From positions 174,638,784 to 174,702,783 of the forward strand of contig BTPG01000005.1 of NCBI GenBank assembly GCA_036245525.1: a stretch of DNA of 64,000 nucleotides, given 5' to 3'. The position numbers were made by a program, and so were the translations under genes. This DNA is from Semisulcospira habei (Eukaryota; Mollusca; Gastropoda; Semisulcospiridae). This document shows, in pieces, positions 26,376 to 39,068 of this stretch. Position 1 is the stretch's first letter. Each line of letters begins with the position of its first letter. The notes below the pieces were generated by a model that saw only the letters and a list, made by a program, of their open reading frames with translations, did not search any database and was not told where the DNA came from.

Positions 26376-29300
26376 AGCGAATAGGATGCTCATCGGTCAT
26401 CGGTCATTGACGCATACAAATTTGAAATGACGCATTGCTCTGTCAGTGAGCCGGTCATATGACTTATTCATTTTTTTAAACAATCACTGAGACCCACAGT
26501 CCTCAATGAACAGGGTGCATCCTAGATTAGGGAGGCGGGAGGCCAGCTGCCAACAGTGATGGGTGACACTTGCCCCCTGTCTCGAGCAAATGTAAACAAT
26601 ACTGCAAGCATTGGCCCTGACTAGGTACACGGTCCAATATGATACAAAACGCCTTCCGCCTGTAAGAGGCAAACATCTTCATCAGTCCCCACGGCTGCAT
26701 TAACTCTAAAGTCTCCTTTGTTGGTCTCATTGACGCTGATTTTGATCCTCGGAGTCGGTATGAGGGTGCGGCAGCGGACTGGGTCTAGATGTCTGTAGCC
26801 AGGTTTTGTTTTTCACGCAGTTCAGCAGTTCACGTATTCATAATGACGTCTAAAAGCAAAGGAAATGGCTTAACTGTTGTCAGTGCTGCCGGTTCGTAAT
26901 TTTTGCACAGATATGCGTATTTTTACATGATGTCCAAAATGTTGTAATGTAAGATGTTGCAATTGATGTACCAGTGGTCTCTCGTGCTCACACATATAAC
27001 CTTCGTTCTTATTTCATGGTTACACAATCAGTAACTCAATCTTGCTTTGTTCGCGTCTTGTAGTTGAAGTCCACATCATGTAATTAGTTGTACACTGATA
27101 GTCCATAAGCTAGCAGGATCTACCGCGCACCCCCCCCCCTCCCCCACAGTACTCAATAAGATGGGTTTCAAAGTTTACCTTAGTGATGTCATCCTGAGAT
27201 GTTTAAGCCATGTTCCCCCGAAAATCCTTAGGAACACACCAGAGATATAGCCGATGGCGCAAGGGTACCCCCATTCACGCTCTTTGCGGTTGCTAAAATG
27301 AGGTTCAGAAACATTTTCCTCTAAATAAATCAGAGTTCATTTGAAAAGCCCAAATCAGACACTATTATGTTAAGGCACACCTTCTGTGTCCTCTGCAAAA
27401 AACAGAATGAAAAAATATTGAATCTCTGGCTCACAGTGAAGGTATGTGTGCACCCAGTAAACAGCCATTTCCGCAAAAAAGACAAAAATAATGTATCAGA
27501 TGCCTTAAGACATTTTTTATAGCATTGGCAGTCTATTTTCAGGCTTATATCATTAAAACAGGATGTCACAATTATTATAAACTTAACTAGGTGATTCTAT
27601 GATCACTGTGAGTGCCACAGTGGTTGATTTTGTATCCCTACCCCAAAGTTGTAAAAATAAACAAAATTAATTAGAAAAAATTACTAAATTTATTCCATTT
27701 CATTTTGACCTCTCCTTACCTATTAAGTTTCAATAATGTGAGCATAAAGTGCAAGAAAATAAGGAAAGTCGGCATCCTTTACAGTAAATTCATGGTGAAT
27801 GATAGCTTTTTCCCATTTAAAATTGCTGAATTGGGGAACATACGTTGTTTCTGATGCCCTCAAAAATTCTTTATACAACTGATAGGTCTTTCTTAGGTTT
27901 TATTGGTTAGGATAGATTACCACAGTTACTCCCAACCTGATTTTATGATGCTGTGATGCATTTAGGGGCCACAGTGGCTAAATCTGCTGCCCTACCCCCA
28001 TTTTACCAGTACACAAAAGAACGCAAAATGACCATAACAATTGCTTATGTCATACTCCTCTGTTTAAATATTTTTGTTGCCAGTTTTCATAACAAATTAT
28101 GCATAATGAGCATAACAATTTGTGATCATTTCATTAATTTCAATGTGACCCATCAATTTAATTGTAACTATTTTTAAGTGGCTGGTCTTTTAGGTGGTAT
28201 TTTACCTAGCATAAGGCAGGTCTAGTAAGGTATCCCCTTTTCTTTTCCATTAATTTTGTCTAGGAATGTGTAACTATGAATATGCATAATAAGTTTCATG
28301 GTTCCTAACAGCCTAAACAATGTTATCAAAATACTTAGTTTCCACATGTCCACCACGAGATCATCACTTCCACCTCCATTCTTTGCCTTCTTTTTCTGCA
28401 ACGTTCAATTACTTAATGACCATCTTTAAATCTTATATTGTTCTGGCTGCCAATGAGTGAGCTGTCAAGAGGTCGGCAGCAGGAAAATGTTTCTCAACCT
28501 CATTTTAGCATCCACGAAGAGCATGAATGGGTATCCTTGCGCCATCGGCTATATCTCTGGTGTGTTCCTAAGGATTTTCAGGGAACATGGCTTAAACATC
28601 GCAGGACATACTAAGGTACACTTTGAAACCCATCTTATTGAGTACTGGGGGGGGGGGGGGGGGGGGAGGGGGGTGCACGGTAAACTCTGCTAGCTTATGG
28701 ACTATGACAACCACAATCTGTTCTTGCTTTGTTGTTTTCTAGGAGAGGGTGGGGGTGTCTATCTATGACAATTTGACAAAAATGTGTTGTGGTTGGTGTC
28801 CTGGATACTAAAGCTTGAATCAGTACTGCCAGAAAACTGGCTCTTGTTGCTGAGAACCATTGTGCTCTTCACTGTAGCACAGTAATTCAGTGCTTGCACA
28901 CATGTTTACTGAAAAAAGCATATTATATGTAATGGAAGTCATTGAAACGCAAACCTGATTACATTAGATTGCAAAATAGCAAAAACTAAATAAAAATCCG
29001 AAATTGCCAAATATACTTGCGTTTGGTATTTTATACACCAAGTATAACACCTATAGTTGGCTGAGTGATGAATGTAACCAGAGCAAGATTGAGTTTCTAA
29101 AGTCTGCAAGAGGCATAGACGTTCAAAAGTCCTCACCACCTAAGGGTCATTATGAGAATCTATGCATATTGCTCGAGATTTTATCTGATAGTGTTACTCA
29201 AACTGAGGAAGTAGATGCAGACTAAGTAACAATTATAATCCACATATGCAAGAGGCACAGATCTTCATGAGTCGCCTCTGCCCGCGGGTTTATGAAAATC

Positions 29301-32300
29301 TACGCCTCCGACTGGTTCCATTCATGCTCATGTTTCTCAAATTGAGTCTAACTGAAAACAGCCATGACTGTAACCAAATGGCAGGCAAGCACTGCGAAAA
29401 CGTAAACAGTGAGAGAGTCTGCGGGCCAAGTTACCAAGATGTGTTGACAAGTTTGACATCGAAAATGCCGAAATTTTTTTTTTTTTTTTTTGGACTTATG
29501 GATTTTCAAAATGACCTATTGATTTTATGTTCCTCCGGTCATATGACTTATTGACTGCAAAACTCAACCTGATCACTGGTGTGTGTGTGTGTGTGTTTAA
29601 AGAACAATTCTTGTAATTTATTTTATTTCATGTTTTACAAGTCCTTGCCTCTGAAGAGCATTTGCTGCTGTGGGTATTCGCGGCAATGTATTACGTCTTG
29701 CCGGTGACAGGATCTAGATTTTTTGGTTTGTCTCCCATCCAAAAGCCAGAAATTCCCTGGCACTGAAGGTTACACCAATATTAAACTATGATAAGGTTAA
29801 GACTGTGCATGTGAAAACGAGCAAGTACCAGCAAATTATCAACAGGATGATTTTACATATTGCGTGTCTGTCACCTTACCCTCAAGCTTCAGTCATGGGA
29901 CACTACAACAAGGAGAGAGATAAATGTGGGAGCACAAACCCATTGTGCAAAAGGCCATCGCACGGGATAATGACAGCGGACGTCAGCCCGATGGCCTTTT
30001 GTACACCTGGAAACTATGGAGCACAAACAGCAACTTTTATATGTAACCTTGGTCATCTGGAAAATTGACATCGGTTCGATCATCCTCCAGGAGCAAGCTG
30101 ACGATCCCTTGGTGCCCCTTCAGGTATGCCACTGACAAAGGGGTGGTCTGAAACACAAGGCCACGTCCATCCCATTAACTCTTTCGAGACGTGCTGCATC
30201 CGAATTCGTGGCGTAAAGCCACGAATCCGGATGCGGTACATCTCGAAAGAGTTAACCCTTTCACTGCTAGCTGACAGACTGTCTTTTTGAAATGTTTGCT
30301 AACTCAACACCAAAGAGCCCAGGCTGTCCAAAGAGCATGGATACAAGGTGATGTCAGCAAGAGGCATCGATCCTCTTAAGCTCAGGGCTCATGAGGATCT
30401 ATGTCTCATGCAGTCGGATAGTGTTCACTTATTCTCGGCAGTGAAGGGGTAAACAATTTCAGTCAGGCAGTCCAACACTCAACCCTTCTGTGCATGCAGC
30501 CATCCGGACTGTTAACCCTTGCACTGCTGAGGAAAACGGAGCACAATCCAACCGCAAGAGACACAGATCCTCATGAGCCCCCAGTTGCCAGGGCTCATGA
30601 GGATCCATGCCTCTTGCTGACACCACTTTGGATCCATCTTCATTTGGACGGCTGGGGCTCTTTGGCGCTGAATTCACACAGATTCCAGAAACACAATCTG
30701 TGTCCACAGGCAGAAAGGGGTTAACCCATATCCCACTGAGGCTAAAAGCTTCAAATTTGTACACCGCAAGCTACATCATAGTACTTACAGATAAGGACAT
30801 AGACCAATGGCTTTAGTTCAAGGGTGGTGCCAGAATAGCTTGGCGCCTACAGGCGCCAAGCTATTCTGGCACCACCCTTAAAACTATTTTAGTCAAACTG
30901 ATTTCACACACTGGTGTATTCCGAATGATAAGGGTTAACAAGGGTCAGTCTGAGGATGCAAACTGAATTGATCTCCGCCAGCAAGAGGCAAGGATCCTCA
31001 TGAGCCCCTGAAGCCTGCAGGGGCTCAGGAGGATCTCGGTCTCTTGCTGGTAGACATCAGCTCAATTATCTCTCCTGCAGATGAATCGAGCTGGATGAGT
31101 GATGAGGCTGGTGTTAACCTTCTGGCCGTCAGTAGCGTGTTTTTTGTCGAGGTGATTCCTGCAAGAATCATCTCAACAAGAGCCGTTGCTGACAGCCAAA
31201 GGGTCAACCAGTGTTATGATGAAATTAGCGAAATCTCCTTCAAATTTGTACTGGGAAAAGCAAATTTGTCACGGTTGTGTCATCTTACACTCCCATGAAC
31301 GTCCAAACCTCCAATGATTACTAGCAATGCACACTGATTTCCCAGATGCACTAAAGAGTAACATTTACAACCCAGGGAACTGAAGAAAAAAGACCAGTTG
31401 CAAACGTTCATGTACTCAGGACCTTAAAGCATGCTGAATATATTATGCATTTTACTTGGGGGAAAAGAACATTAATAAACCCAGCCCATCCTTTCCCACT
31501 GCATATAAACAAGAGCTGCCTCGGCAACTAAAGAAACAAAACATTCACAACGATATGTTTTGTCCCCTCAGAAAAGGGGGATTGGGGTCATTTCGAAGTC
31601 AGTTTCCCCATGTAAATTCAAAAGTATGTTCGGCATGCTTTCAGCATATGCAGAAATATAAAGCCCAACCCCCATTCCTCTGACTGTTTCTTGAACATTT
31701 GAAACCTTTCTTGTGCTTAACACATAAAGCCCTGAAAGACTATGACAGAATGTGGATTGACCATATTTCAAGGTTGGTGTCAGAATAGCTTGGCGCCAAG
31801 CTATTCTGACACCAACCTTGAAATATCATGGTCGATCTGTCTCCAGAACTATGATATACTTCAGAAGATATCTGCAAAAATTGTATAATTTCATCCTCAG
31901 GGTGTAACTGTAAGGAGTTGAAGTTGAATGTGTGGATCTGCCGCAGCACAAACCTGCACTGGGTGAATTCATGCCTGTTTGCATTCATGGTTGGCAGAAT
32001 CATGCTGGACAGACGACCGCCCCCAGATATTTAAGTTTACCTTTCAGTCCCACTTACTCGCCAGTCATTACTGACAGCAGGGTTAGAACCGGCTTCCAAC
32101 AGCATCTTAACAGGAAAGTACCAGCCGTAAGCAGCCGCATAGTGGAGAGGGGTGTTGCCTGAAGTGTCAGCATGGTCTGGGGAGGCACCAATGTTCAGCA
32201 GATATGTCAGAACAGTGGTAGCTCCGTTCATGGCAGCATGAATAAGGGCAGTTCTTCCAAACCGATCTAGAATTAGGAAAACGCAAAATAAGACAATGGC

Positions 32301-35300
32301 AAACAGGAAAGAGCTAGTCTAAAAGAGAGAAATGTGTTTGTAGCATCTGCTGCAGGAAACACAACATTTAAATGAGCCCTTACAGCACCAGAAGTGCTGC
32401 CAACATCGTGCATAGATTCCATGAGCCCCTGCAGCTTCAAGGACTCATGAGAATCCATGCCTCTTGGTGGCAGAGATATAAGTGTAACACACATTTTCAA
32501 CCAGCAAGTATACAAAAGTATTTCTGTACAAGTTAATGGATTGATCATAATGACCCAAGGGGAGAGGTGCAAAGTTACCAGACACTGTCCTTGATCACAA
32601 GCTGACAGTGCTTTTAGCAATGTTGGATATAACAAACGTTTGATATACCAGTTACAACACTTTTCAGAGGTCCCGCCAGTACTGTTTATAAGTAAATAAG
32701 TCAGCTTATATGAAACTTCAGATACATCTTTTTGAGAAGGCTGAGGGCTTTTGGTGTGAGCAGAACTGGCATGGGGCACTTCTACCGGGCCGCGGTCGAG
32801 AGTGTGTTGACATTCTCGATCGCGGTCTGGTATGGCAGTGCGTCTGCATGGGAAAAACACAGACTGAACCGTGTCATCAGGACGGCATGCAAAATAGTTG
32901 GCAAAGACTTGCCAAGCCTTGACAGTGTGTACCAACAGCGGCTGCTTAGACGTGCAGGGCTTATTGCACGCGACACTACACACCCGGCTAACCATCTCTT
33001 TAATCTGCTTCCATCTGGTCACCGTTACTCTGCTCTCAAAGCACAGACAAACCGTTTTAGTAACAGTTTTTATCCTTGTGCTGTCCGAGCTCTTTCAGTG
33101 TTATAAGCATGCGATGATGTGCTCTGTGGGCCGATCATAGAGTTTCATTGCCAAGGCCGAATGATGTTTGTGAGAAATGTCTGAGTGAGAGTGCGTATGT
33201 GCATGGAATCATGTGGCCGGCCTACAGAGCACTTCGACCAACCCTTGTGCTATCCCTTTGGCTGTTGGTCATGCTAGGTCGAGCTGACGCCTTGAGTATC
33301 CTCCCCGGGTAGGGCACGCCCCCAACGGTTGGGAGAATAGTGTATATCAGTATTAGCCTAGTCTTATGATATATATTAACCAGTTTTACAACCAAATGTG
33401 ATCACTAAATTAGTGACATTTACTCTAAGATATTCTGTTTTCATTTTAAACGATATACCTTTAACTAATTTACATTTCCTAGATTAATAGGCGTGTGTGT
33501 TTGTGTGTGTGTGGGAGATGAGCGTGGGTGTGTACGGTACGCATTGGTTTGTGATATTAGTTGTTTAGTTTTAAAGTTTTTACAGTGTATGTAGGGCATT
33601 GGATTTGTGTGATAGAGTATTAATTATTTTTTATTGTTGACTGTGATGTTTGTAATTGTAACGACACCAACACACATTCCTATGCTTTATGTTCGTAAGG
33701 CAAATGGCAATAAACAGTATCTATCTATCCATCCATCCATCCATCCATCTATCTATCTATCTTTTTCTCTAAAAGGTATTTTTTCGAAAAATACTTACAG
33801 ATGACATGACTCATTGGAAGTGTCTACTACTTCCAATAAGACATGTCATCGGTAATGTTTTTGAGGAAACAAATTCGTTTTTCTCTAAAAGGTATTTTTT
33901 CGAAAAATACTTACCGATGACATGACTTATTGGAAGTAGTAGACACTTCCAATAAGTCATGTCATCAGTAATGTTTTTGAGGAAACAAAGTGTGGTTGCA
34001 ATCTCTGAAACAAAACTGTTGCAAAGTAAGCAAGGGCCACCAGGCAATGGGCAAAGGCCATGCATGGGTCAACAGCAGCAGCAGTCAGCCTGATGAGCTT
34101 CTGTGTTACATCTACAGTCCCTAGCAGAAAGTGAGTCAAGTTTTTAAATGAAAGCGACTGTAAAGTTTTTCAGTAACCAATGCTTGAAATGCTCTTCTTA
34201 CTTTAATTTTGTATGTGGCAGGCTGATTGGCAATATGGTCATTTATTATCAGTACTTTTAGAAACCATGGGGGAATTTAATTTTTTTTTTTTAAGTGTCC
34301 TAATGTAAATGAGCACCACGGGCACTTGATTACAAGTAGCGATAAATCCAACTGAAGGTCTGCAAAAGACCTGATGCACAGCATGCTAATTTTCTACATG
34401 TACTTGTTTTCAACTGTAGGCAAATATTATTAATGCAGCCGAGATTCCCTATGACAGTCAGGAAAAACCAGCAATTTATTCTTCTCCTTCTATTGTTCAA
34501 TCTGCCGCAACTCACGAATAGTGTCTATCGGTTTTCAGGGTCCTTCCATTAGCATCTGCATACTTTGCACACAGAAGGTCAGACATGCAGATTCAAAGTG
34601 CCAATCTACTTTGGAGAGACCTTTTTTTTAACAAAAGAAAAACATGTTATAATAAAATAGCAGATACAGCCGTAGATCGACAAACTGAAAGTGCCATTTT
34701 CCAAGCACCTGAATTTCAGCCATTTTTGAAGGCCTGTCAGTTCGGAGATGAATAACTACAAATCTGGTGCCTATAAATTCACATTAAAAACCTGAAAATA
34801 ATGCTCTGACCTCTCTGCCATACTTCTGCTATGTTCCATATGGCGGCAACACAGTCGACGAATCCATTTCACCATGTCCACAGATCGACGCAGATCTAAA
34901 TCTCCAAAGACAGAACTCTTGACATTGCTTTGACTCTTGACTGATTTATTTTCGACTCTGCATTGGATCTACTTCTCATGGCTGAATATCATTTTCCTGT
35001 AAACACACTTCAGCTTCAGTGGTTTCAAACCAAAAGTGTGTCTTGTCTTCGTAGACACTGCTGACATTGAAAAACTTGACTCACTTACTGCTGGGACTTT
35101 ACTTCCCACGTGATGCTAAAACTGAAAGGTTTAAATACAATTGTGAGAAGTAAAAAGAATGGATGCAGTTCTCACCCGCCATCTGTACCACAGCTCCTGC
35201 ATCAACAAGCACCCGCACAATGTCAAGATGACCTCTACATGCAGCCAACATCAGTGGTGTCTTGCACTCTTGGTTGATTGGCATTTTTATGTCCACACTG

Positions 35301-38300
35301 GCTCTGTGCTCAATCAGCAGCTTCACAATGTCCTGAACAAACAGGCAAAGATCACAATTTCCATCCTTTTGTTTCTAGGGCCCAAGAGGGGTTCACAATT
35401 ACAGGTCAGCATCAGTCTTACATGCTCCATCTGATATAATGTGCACAGGTGCAAAACACATGCACAGCCATGCATGGGCAAGCTAAGGCTGATGCTGGCC
35501 TGGGCTTGTATCCATGTAATTGTGAATAGGCAGGATAAGAGGGATTTTTTCCTATCCATGTTGCAGCAGAGGCTATCCACTGATGTCAAAAGCAAATAAA
35601 GTTATTGCACCTGTTAGGGTCGAATAAAAGCCCTATTCGTGAATAAATATGGCAGCCTTTATGATTCTCAAAATCCGACCGAGACATGTGTAGAGATGTG
35701 TTTGACATTGCACACTATACAATGCAATGGTCTGTTTATCAGCCAGCCGTACACACTTGAGCAACACAAGTCAGTCTGAATTTTATGTCTAGTTCATGTT
35801 CAAGGAAATTTTGCTTTGAATTGCCGGTAGTCCTCATCGACAGCGGACCAAATCATAGACATTTTGTGCAGCGTTATGCTGCAAGTATCATAATCTCCGT
35901 TGTGATCCTACCCCCATATTTGATAGGGATTAGGACTGACGGCTCCAAGGCCTACCTAATGATGACAGCAGGTTGTTGTCTCACTTGCGCCTTGATATTG
36001 TAGCAGGGGAGGTAATTTGGCTCAGTGTTTTAGTACAATAGTACCAATTTCCCCCAGCACGCCCGCAGGCTCAGTGGTCAGCAATGCTGCTAGTGTCAGA
36101 GCGAGTAAGTACCAAGCCAATCGGCAAGAGGTACGCCGAACACACCCTTAGGGGTGAGAGTATAAATAGCGGTGCCTAGCAAAGGTGAGCAGGCTTTTCC
36201 GTAAGGGAAGACTCTGTTCTGCAAAGAACATTAAATAGGAGCAGGTTTCCTGCAAGAGAAGACTGTTCTGTAAAGAACATTTGGAAGTTAGAACCCATGT
36301 AAAGGAATACTGTCCAGCAACATAGAACTTGTCCTTAGAATCTGGTTTTTACTTGTGTTAATTGCTACGTCTAGTGTGTAGGCTAGCATAGCTTTGGGCG
36401 CATAGGGTCTAATGAGTAGGTAAGCATAGTTATGATTTCAGGTGTCTTAGGAGCATCTGAGTTATTGTTTTGTTTTGTGCTACAATGAATGGTTTTTGAC
36501 ATGTCTGACATCATGACTGATAATGAAATGTATGTACTGTAAATAAACCTAAACCAACTCCTCGAACGCTTTCACCAGCGCTGCCTGAAGACCATCCTCA
36601 GCATTCACTGGAGTGACTATGTCACCAACGTCGAGGTCCTTGAACAGGCGGAAACTGTGAGCATTGAGGCTTTGCTGCTGCGGACACAGCTTCTTTGGGC
36701 AGGGCACGTCTCCAGGATGGAGGATCATCACCTACCCAAGATCACTCTGTTCGGCGAGCTCGCCACTGGACACCGAGACAGAGGGGCACCAAAGAAGAGA
36801 TACAAAGACGGTCTCAAGAAGTCACTTAGTGCCTGCCAAATCGACCACTGCCAGTGGTCTTCGCTTGCTGTGGACCGCGACACCTGGTGCTCCACCATTT
36901 ACAAGGCAGCCGTCTCCTTTGAGGACTCTCGCAGAGCTAACCTTAAGGACAAGCGGCTCAGGAGAAAAAACAGAGTTGTCGTAACGCAGAACCCTGACCA
37001 GACCTTCCCCTGCAGCCACTGCGGTCGAACCTACCTGTCCCGGATTGGCCTCCACAGCCATGAACATGCCTGCAGACGACGTGGGCAAGCCCTATAGAAT
37101 CTTCGTTCGCGAAGTCAAGCCAAGAAGAAGAAGACTGTAAATAAACCTAAAGTACTTATAGAAATCTCATCACTGAGAGTCAGAGATTGATGAATGCGAG
37201 TCAGTAATGTTTGTACACGTTTGCGTGAAACGGCAGCGCAAGAGTGTGTGTGTGTGTGTGTGTGTGTGTGAGATGGAGAACATGCTGAGAGTTTTGTTGA
37301 CGTACTTAGCCGTTTAAGTGTCACACATGGCAACGCATGCACAGTCACTATGATCATATCAACTAGGGTTTCTCTGGATACTGTGGTAGGTCCATTGCGA
37401 TATTAGTATTTTGAACACAACGTGAGGCAGACACACATTAGTGAGTGCGCATGCGAGACCAGTGTAAAACTAAAAGACAAGATAGACTAAGAAGTTGAAT
37501 TACACTCCACAGCAATCTCCAGCCCTTCCCTAAACCTAAAAAAGGGATACGGACTAAAAGCTAAAACTAGACTGGCACTTGCATGTTAGATGGGCAGTCC
37601 ACAGAGTCTGACCATCTAATAACAAGCCAGCCAGGCTAGAGGCTAGCTAGCTAGTCCAGTTACAATATTTTCAAATGGTTATTGTATCATGGGCATGTGT
37701 GATCAACTTTTGTGTTTAGCATTGGCATTTATTGCATTGGGTTAGACTTTTACTTGATTGAATATTTGTTCTTTCCTACTTCAACTATTTCAGTTTTGAT
37801 GAGATCAGCATGTCATGTCTCTAGCAAATCTAAGAGCTTGCAAAACTCCCACGTGGCGAAGAAAGAACTGCTGAAAGCAAGGGAAACTGAAAGCAGTGGA
37901 GTGGTTTATCCAAAAAAACATGAGCAGTAAACATTTTACTTACAAGATGTCCCTCATATGCGGCTCTGTGCAAAGGAGCAAAAAAACTCTTGTCTGCTCT
38001 GTTTATTCCACCATTTGGTTTGTCCTCTGTGGGGTCCACATAGCGGCTGTTTGCTAGATTACAGAATGACATAATACTTCAGTCTTACATGCAAACCAAG
38101 GTAATCATATGAGCATTGTAAGGGTTTTAAAACTATGTCTAGAGTCAAGAAAAAAATGGAGGTAAATGGTGAAGACTTGCAAACAGCACATTTAGTCATA
38201 CGATTTCAATTTATTTTCATAGATTGGTTAACACATTGGCTGTCACAATGATTTGTGCTGCTTTCATCATGACAAAAAGCACTGTGGACAACCAAATGGT

Positions 38301-39002
38301 TAACATTTGCAAGGTGCCTTCAGCCTGGCATATCAAAGTTCAGACATTGATGCAAATGTACAAGTCTTAGTCCCTATAAATGGCAGAGAAAGTTCATGAC
38401 TAGATCAGATTTCAAAGTATTCACCCAGTATGCAAGAGATCATCAGTCTAACGTTGACCTCAGAAGACCTGCGTGCAGTTGTATGCGGACCGACTACAGC
38501 TGAGGTTGGCCTGATAGCCGTTACTTACTGTAAAGGCTCAAGAGGACTAGGAGAATCGGCACCCTAATCACAACTTACGGTCTGAGTAGAGTTTCAGAAT
38601 AATTTCCACATTCTCCGTTCTACCAGCTCTTACGGCCTCGTGCAGAGCAGTAGCCCCATTGCTGTCTGCATCAAATGGGTTGGCACCTCTGGAAAAAGTA
38701 AATGACCAACATGAAAATGCTTGATCGCTTACTTGCATTCTTGATTGATTTAAAGTGCAGAATGACATACCCAACACGCCTTGATTGATTTAAAGTGCAG
38801 AATGACATACCCAACACGCAAAAGGCCATCAGGCCAACATCAGCCACTGTTGGCCTGTGCATGGCTGTACGTGGGCCAACAGCGGCTGATGTCAGCCTGA
38901 TGGGCTGTGCGCATTGGGTATCAGCTGTGCACTTCTTTCAGCAAGAGGCAGAGAGGCAACTGCAAATCTGTGTCTCTTGCAAACACATCAATCATTTAGT
39001 TA

Positions 39003-39068
<66 letters not shown>

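Noticed and set aside
26484..26730. Two short minus-strand open frames as a host exon
   Set aside because: Neither shows ankyrin features nor a fitting phase; exons 12 and 13 already join in phase without them.
35999..37170. Firm solo-LTR call
   Set aside because: TATA and AATAAA are present, but no convincing TG...CA ends with a matching target duplication were found.
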